This document shows, piece by piece, positions 56,048 through 64,000 of a stretch of DNA of 64,000 nucleotides. A program made the translations under genes and the position numbers. Below the pieces are notes generated by a model. The model made no database searches and was not told the DNA's origin. It was given only the letters and a program-made list of their open reading frames with translations. Numbering within the stretch: position 1 is the first letter of the stretch; each line of letters opens with the position of its first letter. Origin of the DNA: Candidatus Sericytochromatia bacterium (lineage in GTDB: Bacteria; Cyanobacteriota; Sericytochromatia; UBA7694); NCBI GenBank assembly GCA_018780035.1, contig JADMKE010000026.1, forward strand, positions 47,951 to 111,950, given 5' to 3'.

Positions 56048-58576
56048 ATGCTTGGACTTCTCATGGCTTACAGTGGGATTTTGGCCCTCGTGGTTCCGGT
56101 CCTGATTATTTTGGCCGCCTCAATTGTGATTGTTGGCGGGAACGAAATTGCCCTGATGGAGCGCCGTTGGTTTGGCAAAAAAATGCCGCAAGGCCGTGTG
56201 GTCGCTTTGGGCAATGAAGTCGGAATTCAGGCCCGAACCCTGGGCCCTGGGCTGCACTTTCGCATTCCCTTTATCTACAAATCGACCAAAAGTGTCTTTA
56301 CCGAAATCCTCGACAACGAAATTGGTCTGATCGAATCGGTGGACGGCTCTTCGATTCCCACCGGCAATATCTTTGCGGCTGTGGTGCCTGGCCACAATTC
56401 CTTTCAAGATGGCGAAGCATTTATCAAAAACGGGGGCCAAAAAGGCCCGCAAATTGAAGTGCTACCCCCCGGAAAATACCGCATTAACCGCTATTTGTTT
56501 AAACTCACCAAAGGCAGTATTACTGAGATCAAAGATGGGGAAATTGGCATCGTCGAGTCGGTAGATGGCGCACCGATTCCCGAAGGCAAAATCTTTGCTC
56601 AAGCGGTTTTGGGACATTCTTCTTTTCAAAATGGCGAAGCATTTATCAAAAATGGCGGCCAAAAAGGCCCCCAGCTCGAAATCATTCCTCCGGGGAATTA
56701 CCGCATTAATCCGCTCTTGTTTAAAGTCACCAAAGGCGCAGCCACGGTGATTCACGAAAACGAAATCGGTCTTGTGGAATCTGCCGATGGCACCGCCATA
56801 CCTGCCGGTCGCATTTTTGCCTCTGTTGTTCAAGGCCACAACTCCTTTCAATCGGGAGAGGCTTTTATTCAAAGCGGAGGCCAAAAAGGGCCTCAAACAG
56901 AGATCCTGCCGCCCGGGGTTTACCGTATTCATCCCCACCTTTTCCGCATTACCAAAGCCGCTGCTGTGGTGATTGGCAAAGGCGAAGTTGGCATGGTCAC
57001 CGCCCAAGATGGCGCACCGATTCCCATGGGGCGCCTGCTGGCCCAAAGTGTGCCAGAGCATTCCAATTTTGAAGATGGCGAGGCCTTTCTCCGCAATGGC
57101 GGCCAAAAAGGGCCTCAGATCGATGTCTTGCTCCCCGGTACCTACCGCATCAACCTCAATTTATTCAAAATTCAAATTGCCCCAGCTGTGGTGATCGAAG
57201 CCAATAAAGTGGGTCTGGTTACGGCCCTCGACGGCATTCCCCTGCCCGAAAGAGAATACGTGGCTTGCCCCGTTTCGGGCCACAACGATTACCAAGATGG
57301 TTCTGCCTTTTTGACCAAACAGGGCCAGCGCGGTCCCCAACTCGATGTGCTCAGACCGGGCACCTATTATATCAACCCGCTGATGTTCAGCGTCGAAGTG
57401 GATGATGTGGCGGTGATCGAACGCGGCCAGGTGGGCGTGGTGGTCTCAAACGTGGGCGAAGATCCGACCGATGAAATGAAAAAACGCCTGGGTTCGACCC
57501 AAATTGGGGCCTCCGAAGAAGAAGGCAAAGAAAAATATGTTGTGCCCAAAGGCTTTCGCGGGATTCAAGAAGAGGTGGCTGGCCCGGGTCGCTATTATTT
57601 GAACCGCCGGGCGTTTATGGTCTATGTCATCGACACCACCAATATCACCATCGATTGGGACGACCAGCAAGACACGCGCTTTGACCAGCTCAGTGTGATC
57701 TCCAAAGACGGCTTTCCGATTCAGGTGGCGGTCAAAGTGGTGATTCGGGTACGTCCCGATCAGGCGCCTTATATGGTCGCCAAAGTGGGCTCGATCGACA
57801 ATTTGATTCAACACGTGATTCACCCCATGATCGATTCCTCTTTCCGCAACCAGGCTTCCACCGCCTCTGCCATGAATTTCTTGCAGAGCCGCTCCGAAGA
57901 ACAGACCAAAGCAGAAACCCGGGCCCGTGCAGATTTGGAGCGCTACCACGTGGAATGTGTGTCGGTCTTGATCTGCCAAATTAAATTACCCGAAGATTTG
58001 ATGCAGACCCAGACCAAACGTATCATCGCCGAACAACAGCAGGAGATGTACAAAATGGAGCAGCGCTCCCAGGCTGAACGCACCGAAATGGAAAAAATGC
58101 GTGCCACCGCCGATCAGCAGCCCACCTTGGTGGCTTCTGAAATTGCCGTCAAAGTTGCCACCCAGAAAAAGACCGAAATGATCACCCTGGCCGAGGGGAC
58201 GGCAGAAGCCAAAGCCCTGGAAGGCATGGGTGAGGGCAAACGCCTCAAGGCCATTGGGGACGGCGAAGCCTCCAAAATTGCCGCGATTGGGGAGGCCACC
58301 GCCCAGGCGTATAACAAACAGCAAGAGGCGATTGGTGAAGACGCAATTAAACAGATTAAAATTGTCGAGTTAATTGCCGCAGCCATTCAAACTGGCCAGA
58401 TCAAAATCATGCCCGATGTCTTGGTCACGGGCGGGGCACAGGCCGGAGATGGTCTGATGGGCATGTTAACCAAACTCTTGCCCGGCATCGATTTGGCTGC
58501 CCTGCTCAAGCCTCGTGAGCCAGTGGAGCTTGCTGCCAAGCCGGAAAAACCGAGAGGCACAAAACCCTCCGCCTGA
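56048..58576 (+). CDS. SPFH/flotillin-family membrane protein with exact 74-aa tandem repeats
   Basis: N-terminal TM; five 74-aa units; SPFH core RFDQLSVISKDGFPIQVAVKVVIRV; C-terminal coiled coil IIAEQQQEMYKMEQRSQAERTEME..AEGTAEAKALEGMGEGKRLKAIGDGEA. Confidence 0.9.
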   Translation: MLGLLMAYSGILALVVPVLIILAASIVIVGGNEIALMERRWFGKKMPQGRVVALGNEVGIQARTLGPGLHFRIPFIYKSTKSVFTEILDNEIGLIESVDGSSIPTGNIFAAVVPGHNSFQDGEAFIKNGGQKGPQIEVLPPGKYRINRYLFKLTKGSITEIKDGEIGIVESVDGAPIPEGKIFAQAVLGHSSFQNGEAFIKNGGQKGPQLEIIPPGNYRINPLLFKVTKGAATVIHENEIGLVESADGTAIPAGRIFASVVQGHNSFQSGEAFIQSGGQKGPQTEILPPGVYRIHPHLFRITKAAAVVIGKGEVGMVTAQDGAPIPMGRLLAQSVPEHSNFEDGEAFLRNGGQKGPQIDVLLPGTYRINLNLFKIQIAPAVVIEANKVGLVTALDGIPLPEREYVACPVSGHNDYQDGSAFLTKQGQRGPQLDVLRPGTYYINPLMFSVEVDDVAVIERGQVGVVVSNVGEDPTDEMKKRLGSTQIGASEEEGKEKYVVPKGFRGIQEEVAGPGRYYLNRRAFMVYVIDTTNITIDWDDQQDTRFDQLSVISKDGFPIQVAVKVVIRVRPDQAPYMVAKVGSIDNLIQHVIHPMIDSSFRNQASTASAMNFLQSRSEEQTKAETRARADLERYHVECVSVLICQIKLPEDLMQTQTKRIIAEQQQEMYKMEQRSQAERTEMEKMRATADQQPTLVASEIAVKVATQKKTEMITLAEGTAEAKALEGMGEGKRLKAIGDGEASKIAAIGEATAQAYNKQQEAIGEDAIKQIKIVELIAAAIQTGQIKIMPDVLVTGGAQAGDGLMGMLTKLLPGIDLAALLKPREPVELAAKPEKPRGTKPSA
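56315..57424 (+). repeat. 5 x 222-bp in-frame tandem repeat inside the SPFH gene
   Basis: NEIGL/GEIGI/NEIGL/GEVGM/NKVGL begin at residues 93,167,241,315,389 of the 845-aa ORF and GQVGV at 463: constant 74-aa period. Confidence 0.95.
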
Positions 58577-58600
58577 TTTTGGGGTGGATTTGGTTTCCAG

Positions 58601-58636
58601 AAATCCCTGTTGAGCGATTGACAGGGATTTTGTTTG
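58601..58636 (+). terminator. Rho-independent terminator after the SPFH gene
   Basis: AAATCCCTGT-TGAGCGATTG-ACAGGGATTT followed by TTGTTT. Confidence 0.75.
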
Positions 58637-58683
58637 AAGCCTATAATTCGATTATTAACGAAATATAGAAATGAATTTACTGT

Positions 58684-58848
58684 ATGAAATCCCATCTCAG
58701 TTTGTACGTGTCAGATCTGCTCACGTCCACAGATTTTTACACCCGGTTTTTGGGTGTCGCGCCTGTCAAAACCAAACCCGACTATGCCAAATTTGAATTG
58801 GCCGACCCAGCCCAGGAGCAGGTCAATGCCGTTTGTTGCCCCCAGTAA
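58684..58848 (+). pseudogene. Truncated ArsI/CadI-like VOC (glyoxalase-fold) remnant, 54 aa
   Basis: MKSHLSLYVSDLLTSTDFYTRFLGVAPVKTKPDYAKFELADPAQEQVNAVCCPQ*; only the first beta-alpha-beta half of a VOC fold, overlaps arsR start. Confidence 0.65.
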
Positions 58849-59239
58849 ATGGGTTCAAACCACTTCATTGCAAGACTTGGTTCTGCTGACAAAGGCCCTC
58901 GGAGACGAGACCCGTCTGCGGATTTTGGCACTTTTACAAGACCATGAACTCTGTGCCTGTCAAATTGTCGCCGTCTTTGAATTGGCCAATTCCACGATTT
59001 CCAAACATTTGGCGATCTTAAAACAGGCGGGGCTGATTCAATCCCGCAAACAATCCCGCTGGATTTATTTTTTTCTGACCCCGCAACCCCAGCCCGAAAT
59101 TGATGCCGCCTTTGTCTGGTTGAACCAGTGTTGGCAAGCGGATCCCCGCTTAGAAGCAGATCGCCGCAAAATTAAAGACATTCTCCAGATCGATCCCGTT
59201 GAACTCTGCCGCCGCCAAAACGGCAAAGACTGTTGTTAG
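58826..59239 (+). CDS. arsR: ArsR-family As(III)-responsive repressor
   Basis: LTKALGDETRLRILALLQDHELCACQIVAVFELANSTISKHLAILKQAGLI. Confidence 0.92.
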   Translation: MPFVAPSKWVQTTSLQDLVLLTKALGDETRLRILALLQDHELCACQIVAVFELANSTISKHLAILKQAGLIQSRKQSRWIYFFLTPQPQPEIDAAFVWLNQCWQADPRLEADRRKIKDILQIDPVELCRRQNGKDCC

Positions 59240-59248
59240 AAAGGGTTT

Positions 59249-59663
59249 TATGCAACACATTCTTTTTCTCTGCGTGGCCAATTCGGCCCGCAGCCAAATG
59301 GCCGAGGGCCTGGCCCGCCAAATCTTGGGGCCAGATTATACCCTTCAAAGTGCGGGTTCCAAGCCCTCGTTTGTGCATCCGCTGGCGGTTCAGGCACTCG
59401 GTGAACTGGAGATCAATACGGCACAGCACAGCTCCAAATCTGTTCATACGATCGACCTGGCCCAGGTCGATCTGGTGATTACCCTCTGCGCAGAAGAGGT
59501 CTGCCCGGTGGTTTCAGGGCCATTGCAGAGAAGGCATTGGCCTCTGCCGGATCCGGCAGCCCCTGCAGAGAGCGAAGAAGCGCAATTGGCCCATTTTCGC
59601 CAGGTAAGAGATGACTTGGTCCTGCGTCTGCAGGCCTTGAAAAGAGAATTAGAACATGACTGA
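59249..59663 (+). CDS. arsC: Arsenate reductase, LMW-phosphatase type
   Basis: MQHILFLCVANSARSQMAEGLARQILG; internal start in ORF 59199..59663. Confidence 0.9.
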
Positions 59664-60696
59664 TCTGCTCAAATCAAAAGGCAAGCTGGATTTCTTTGAA
59701 CGCTATCTTTCGCTCTGGGTCTTTTTCTGTATTGTCGGTGGCATTGGGCTCGGGCAGGTCCTGGGCGCTTCGATTCAAGTGCTCAGCAAATGGGAGATCT
59801 ACAATGTCAATTTGCCCGTGGCGATCTTGGTTTGGTTGATGATCTATCCGATGATGCTCAAGATCGACTTCGCCTCACTCAAAAACTGGGGCCAACACGG
59901 CAAAGGGCTGCTGGTCACGGTCTCGATCAATTGGCTGATCAAGCCATTTACCATGGCCCTCTTGGCTTTGGTCTTTTTCAGGCATCTGTTCAGCCCCTGG
60001 ATTTCCCCCGATTTGGCCCGGGCCTATTTGGCCGGGGCGATTTTATTGGGGGCTGCGCCCTGTACCGCGATGGTCTTTGTCTGGTCGTATCTGACGGATG
60101 GCGATGCCAATTTTACCCTGGTTCAGGTGGCGATCAACGACCTGATTCTGCTGGTGGCTTTTATTCCGATTGTCGGGTTTCTGCTGGGGGTGAGCCAGAT
60201 TCAAATTCCCTACGGCACACTCTTGACCTCGGTACTGATCTTTGTCGTGATTCCGCTGCTGGCAGGTTGGCTGACCCATGTCGTTTTATACGCCCGCAAG
60301 GGCCAAGCGTGGTTTGAACAGGTTTTTCTGCCCAAACTCAAACCCGTCTCAATACTGGCCCTGCTCAGTACCTTGGTGCTGCTCTTTGCCTTTCAGGGCC
60401 AACAAATTCTCAGCAATCCCTTGCATATTCTCCTGATTGCCATTCCGCTGACCCTGCAAACTTACCTGATCTTTTTTCTGGCTTGGTTCATGGGCCGCAA
60501 GCTGAAATTGCCCCATGCGATCTGTTCCCCTTCAGCGATGATCGGCGCCAGCAATTTCTTTGAATTGGCCGTGGCCGTAGCCATCGCCCTCTTTGGGCTG
60601 ACTTCGGGTGCCGCCTTGGCCACGGTGGTCGGGGTCTTGATTGAGGTGCCCGTGATGCTTTCTCTGGTCGCTCTCTCCAATCGCTGGAAGTATTAA
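59656..60696 (+). CDS. acr3: ACR3-family arsenite efflux permease
   Basis: LSLWVFFCIVGGIGLGQVLG, LPVAILVWLMIYPMMLKIDF, GAAPCTAMVFVWSYLTDGD. Confidence 0.95.
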   Translation: MTDLLKSKGKLDFFERYLSLWVFFCIVGGIGLGQVLGASIQVLSKWEIYNVNLPVAILVWLMIYPMMLKIDFASLKNWGQHGKGLLVTVSINWLIKPFTMALLALVFFRHLFSPWISPDLARAYLAGAILLGAAPCTAMVFVWSYLTDGDANFTLVQVAINDLILLVAFIPIVGFLLGVSQIQIPYGTLLTSVLIFVVIPLLAGWLTHVVLYARKGQAWFEQVFLPKLKPVSILALLSTLVLLFAFQGQQILSNPLHILLIAIPLTLQTYLIFFLAWFMGRKLKLPHAICSPSAMIGASNFFELAVAVAIALFGLTSGAALATVVGVLIEVPVMLSLVALSNRWKY

Positions 60697-60697
60697 G

Positions 60698-61699
60698 ATG
60701 TTGCACATCTTTACCCTTGTGGCCGATTGGCTGGTCTTTTCGCTCCTGGGGCTCAGCCCCCAGAGCAAGCTGGGAGATGCGCTGCACTTTTTTATTGAAG
60801 ACACCACCAAAATCTATTTTTTGTTGGCCGTGATGATCTATGGCATTGCCTTGTTGCGGGCCTCGCTCAAGGTCGAGCGGGTGCGGGATTTTTTGGCCCG
60901 CCGCAACCGCTTCACAGGATATGTGATGGGGGCGCTCTTGGGCGCAATCACCCCTTTTTGCTCTTGCTCCAGCATTCCGCTCTTTTTGGGGTTTTGTTCA
61001 GCGGGCATTCCCCTGGGCGTGACCTTGGCCTTTTTGATCACCTCGCCCCTGATCAACGAAGTGGCGGTGATCATGCTTTTGGAATTGCTGGGCTGGAAGC
61101 TGACTCTGGCGTATATTTTGATCGGATTGGGAATTGGGATTTTGGCAGGAATGGTGATGGACCTGCTCAAAGCTGAGCGCTGGTTGGTGCCCGAAGTGGC
61201 CAAAGTCTATACCGCCGCAGAGGCAAGCAAAACCCTGGTTGTAGAACCGGTCGAAAAAGAGGTTCTGAGCTGGCAAGAGCGCCATGATTTTGCCCGAGAC
61301 GAACTGCAGGAGATCTTTGGCCGGGTTTGGAAATGGGTCCTGATTGGCGTGGGGCTCGGGGCAGGCTTACACGGCTTTGTGCCTGCGGGCTTTTTTGAAC
61401 AATACCTCGGGGCTGGGCAATGGTGGACGGTACCCGCTGCTGTGTTTCTGGGCATTCCGCTCTATTCCAATGCCACAGGGGTGATTCCCGTGATGAAAAG
61501 CCTTTTGCTCAAAGGCATGCCGATTGGCACCACCCTGGCTTTTTGTATGAGCACGGTGGCTGCCAGTTTTCCCGAATTTATTCTGCTCAAACAGGTGATG
61601 CAGTTCAAACTCTTGGCACTGGTCTTTGGCTTTTTGCTGCTGGCCTTTAGTCTGGTGGGTTGGCTGCTCAACGCCTGGGGTCCACTGCTGTTAAAATAA
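60698..61699 (+). CDS. arsP: ArsP/DUF318-type permease (organoarsenical efflux candidate)
   Basis: GYVMGALLGAITPFCSCSSIPLFLGFCSAGIPLGVTLAFLITSPLINE. Confidence 0.88.
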   Translation: MLHIFTLVADWLVFSLLGLSPQSKLGDALHFFIEDTTKIYFLLAVMIYGIALLRASLKVERVRDFLARRNRFTGYVMGALLGAITPFCSCSSIPLFLGFCSAGIPLGVTLAFLITSPLINEVAVIMLLELLGWKLTLAYILIGLGIGILAGMVMDLLKAERWLVPEVAKVYTAAEASKTLVVEPVEKEVLSWQERHDFARDELQEIFGRVWKWVLIGVGLGAGLHGFVPAGFFEQYLGAGQWWTVPAAVFLGIPLYSNATGVIPVMKSLLLKGMPIGTTLAFCMSTVAASFPEFILLKQVMQFKLLALVFGFLLLAFSLVGWLLNAWGPLLLK

Positions 61700-61722
61700 T
61701 TGAAAAGGCAAAAGGAAAGAAG

Positions 61723-61962
61723 ATGAAAAAAATCCAGGTTTTGGGATCGGGCTGTGCCAAATGTCAGCGAACCGCAGAAATGATTGCTTCAGAAATTCAA
61801 GCGCTGGGACTCGATGCCGAAGTGGAAAAAGACACCTCAATGGAGAGTCTCTTAAAATACCAGGTGCTCAGCACCCCGGCGGTGGTGGTTGATGGTCAAC
61901 TCGTTCACAGTGGCGGTTTGCCCAAAGTCGAAAAAGTGCGCGAATGGCTACAAGCCCCATGA
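61723..61962 (+). CDS. Small redox-active thioredoxin-fold protein (TM0996/MtGRX-like)
   Basis: MKKIQVLGSGCAKCQRTAEMIASEIQ (CxxC), LSTPAVVVDGQLVHSGGLP. Confidence 0.9.
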   Translation: MKKIQVLGSGCAKCQRTAEMIASEIQALGLDAEVEKDTSMESLLKYQVLSTPAVVVDGQLVHSGGLPKVEKVREWLQAP

Positions 61963-62603
61963 ATACGGCCTTGGATGGTAATCACCCCACCCATTGGGAT
62001 CGGGTTTACGCCGAAAAAGACAGTGAGAGCCTGGGCTGGTACGAGCCCAGCCCTCAAACCACACTGGAACTGCTGAGGCAATGTCATTTGCCGCATTCGG
62101 CCCAAATTTTGATCGCCGGGGCCGGCACCACAACCCTGGTCGACCATTTGCTGGATCTGGGGTATACCGGTTTAATTGCCGCAGACCTCAGTGCTGTGGC
62201 CCTGGAAAAATTGCAGCAGCGCTTGGGTGAGCGGGCCTCAAGGCTACAATGGGTGGTGGACGATCTCAGTGCTTCTAAGCAGTTGGGGGCCTATCAAGGG
62301 CAACTCGATCTCTGGCAAGATCGCGCCGTCTTGCATTTTTTGCTGACAGACGCTGAGCGTGAGGGCTATCTGCAATCATTAAAAAAGCTGCTCAAACCAG
62401 GTGGCTTTGCCCTGATCGCCTGCTTTGCCCCTGGGACGGCCGAGCGTTGCAGTGGTCTGCCCATACGGCAATATTCTGCTGCCGACCTGGCGGAGTGGCT
62501 GGGACCCTCTTTTGAACTTACAACCCACCAACTTCAGACCTATACCATGCCCTCTGGCGGTCAACGGGAATTTACCCACGCATTGTTTAAGCGTCATGAA
62601 TAA
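61959..62603 (+). CDS. Class I SAM-dependent methyltransferase
   Basis: HWDRVYAEKDSESLGWYEPSPQTTLELL, ILIAGAGTTTLVDHLLDLGYTGLIAADLS, DLWQDRAVLHFL. Confidence 0.85.
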   Translation: MNTALDGNHPTHWDRVYAEKDSESLGWYEPSPQTTLELLRQCHLPHSAQILIAGAGTTTLVDHLLDLGYTGLIAADLSAVALEKLQQRLGERASRLQWVVDDLSASKQLGAYQGQLDLWQDRAVLHFLLTDAEREGYLQSLKKLLKPGGFALIACFAPGTAERCSGLPIRQYSAADLAEWLGPSFELTTHQLQTYTMPSGGQREFTHALFKRHE

Positions 62604-63354
62604 AACCCTGCAAGGCATCTTGGCCTTCTTTTTTGTCTCGATCTTTGGCCTGGTGGCCATGGGCATGTTGGGCTTTCTCGGGCGCAGTGTCTATCTCCAT
62701 TTTCAGGCCGCCCAATGGAAAACCGTTCAAGCTGAGATTCTCACCTGGGATCTGGTGCAAGGTTCAGGCAAAAAGTCGAATGCCAAATTGGTGGCCCAAT
62801 ACCGGTATACCTTTCAAAACAGAAGGTATACCGGTCAACAATTGGATTTCAGCGTGGGTTCAGACAATTTCAGCAGCGGGCGCAGAAGTCGGCAAATGGA
62901 CTTGCTGCGCCAGACCCCGGCCCAGGTCTTTGTCAACCCTGCCAATCCAGCTGAAAGTGTGCTGGACCGCAGCTTGCCTGTGCAACAGGTGGCTTTTGCT
63001 CTGTTCTTCTTGGTCTTTCCCTGTGGTTTGGGAACGGTATTTATTCTGAGCTATCTGCTGCAATTTATTCAACATGTGAGTGGATTGCAGGCCCAACGCT
63101 TTGTTTTTCCGCTCTTGGGCATCTTGCACAGTCTGCCTGCGCCTTATGCTCTGCTGGTCGAGAGCCCGGATCGGGGATTGGGTTCGGGCCTGATTTTGTT
63201 GCTGTTTTCGCTGCTTTTGGTTTATAGCCTGTTTGAATTTGCCTGGCGCATCTGGGAGCCCCAACGCGGGCTTGAACCGCTGCAGTTGCGCTTTCCGCGC
63301 AAAGGCGTGCCCGCCACGCCCAAGCCTGTTAAACGAACGCTGTCTGAGCCCTGA
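62596..63354 (+). CDS. DUF3592-like membrane protein
   Basis: TM-WKTVQAEILTWDLVQGSGKKSNAKLVAQYRYTFQNRRYTGQ...TPAQVFVNPANPAESVLDR-TM. Confidence 0.75.
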   Translation: MNKTLQGILAFFFVSIFGLVAMGMLGFLGRSVYLHFQAAQWKTVQAEILTWDLVQGSGKKSNAKLVAQYRYTFQNRRYTGQQLDFSVGSDNFSSGRRSRQMDLLRQTPAQVFVNPANPAESVLDRSLPVQQVAFALFFLVFPCGLGTVFILSYLLQFIQHVSGLQAQRFVFPLLGILHSLPAPYALLVESPDRGLGSGLILLLFSLLLVYSLFEFAWRIWEPQRGLEPLQLRFPRKGVPATPKPVKRTLSEP

Positions 63355-63487
63355 AGGGCTTAAAATTCCTGCCTAACCTGTTCAGGAGATCTCTTTCCTG
63401 CATCCCGTGAAAAAAAACACGGGGCCTGCGTATCTCCCTTTGTGAGTTTCAAGATCTCAACATGAGCTCAAAAAGGTGGAGGAAAAA

Positions 63488-63679
63488 ATGTACCCATTGG
63501 ATGCCTTTGTCTCGCAGGAAAACAAGCTCAAACAGCAAAGACAGGCGCGAGAACTTCAATTTCAGGCCTTAATTGACGAAGCCAAACTGGCTTTTCTCGA
63601 TTTTTGTGATTTTAAAGGACGCTCTGGGAATTCCCATCCACTTCAGGGGATTGGGATGAAAAGAGCGACAGCTCTGTGA
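63488..63679 (+). CDS. Short hypothetical ORF, possibly a truncated gene 5' end
   Basis: GGTGGAGG ribosome-binding-like region; MYPLDAFVSQENKLKQQRQARELQFQALIDEAKLAFLDFCDF then composition changes. Confidence 0.4.
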   Translation: MYPLDAFVSQENKLKQQRQARELQFQALIDEAKLAFLDFCDFKGRSGNSHPLQGIGMKRATAL

Positions 63680-63779
63680 GCTGTCATCAGAATGTTGGGG
63701 TTGAGTGAACTTGACATTCAGAGTTAGAGACCAAAATAAAATCCAGAGTGTATTCTTGTGTATGATATAATAAAATATT

Positions 63780-64000
63780 ATGGAATACGTAAAAGCTATG
63801 TTGTCGCCAGACCTAAGCCCTAGCGCTGCTGTCCATGGTTGTAAGGCTCGTGAACTCGCTAACAACCATGGCTCGGGCAACGCCTGCCGCATCTTCCCAC
63901 TCAAACACCTCACTCACTTTCAGCATGAGCAAATCTGGTCAGCTCGTCTGGAAGCCGGTAAAGTCTGGAACCAATGCCGGGACATTCATCTTGAGGCGCG
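63780..64000 (+). mobile_element. Possible 5' part of an IS200/IS605-type (TnpB/OrfB-like) element, runs off window
   Basis: Open frame to window end ...FQHEQIWSARLEAGKVWNQCRDIHLEA resembling TnpB N-termini; flanking hairpins at 63667-63685 and 63833-63871. Confidence 0.45.

Noticed and set aside
63404-63423. CCCGTG-A8-CACGGG hairpin as a riboswitch or terminator
   Set aside because: No T-run follows and no known riboswitch core was recognisable; left unassigned.

Overview
A roughly 55% GC bacterial chromosomal window rich in lipoproteins and secreted proteins. It has a visibly AT-rich insert at about 34.7-42.7 kb carrying a complete type I-C CRISPR-Cas operon (cas3-cas5-cas8c-cas7-cas4-cas1-cas2). 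This is followed by a 51-repeat / 50-spacer array at 42837-46502, counted by hand. Other content, left to right: Pro-rich / 38-aa-repeat / putative beta-barrel proteins; a giant cyclic beta-glucan synthase (NdvB-like) followed by a membrane Ser/Thr kinase; TPR and lipoprotein genes; a peptidoglycan-hydrolase cluster; a cNMP-binding + TGS/ThrRS-like + uridine-kinase fusion; an S8 protease lipoprotein; a CsgG/FlgO-like TPR protein; a UvrD helicase / M48 peptidase / ADP-ribosylglycohydrolase operon; a persulfide dioxygenase / rhodanese / beta-carbonic anhydrase / MerT-like operon; an exported KatG; an ABC-F ATPase; a MazEF pair; an SPFH protein with five exact 74-aa tandem units; an extended arsenic operon with a truncated ArsI remnant; and a possible TnpB-type transposon end at the right edge. 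The observations most worth following are: (1) the vault-like tandem-repeat SPFH protein; (2) an in-frame internal start with AGGAGG in cas8c that predicts Cas11c; (3) a spacer that is a tRNA 3' end (T-arm); (4) the loop-inverted terminal CRISPR repeat and a possible hairpin-deleted repeat relic; (5) a promoter/operator palindrome ahead of the sulfur operon. All family calls come from reading motifs by eye. No database search was run. The lineage is not established; the cyanobacterial-type DFGAVN kinase motif hints at a Cyanobacteria/Melainabacteria-Sericytochromatia-like host, but only weakly.
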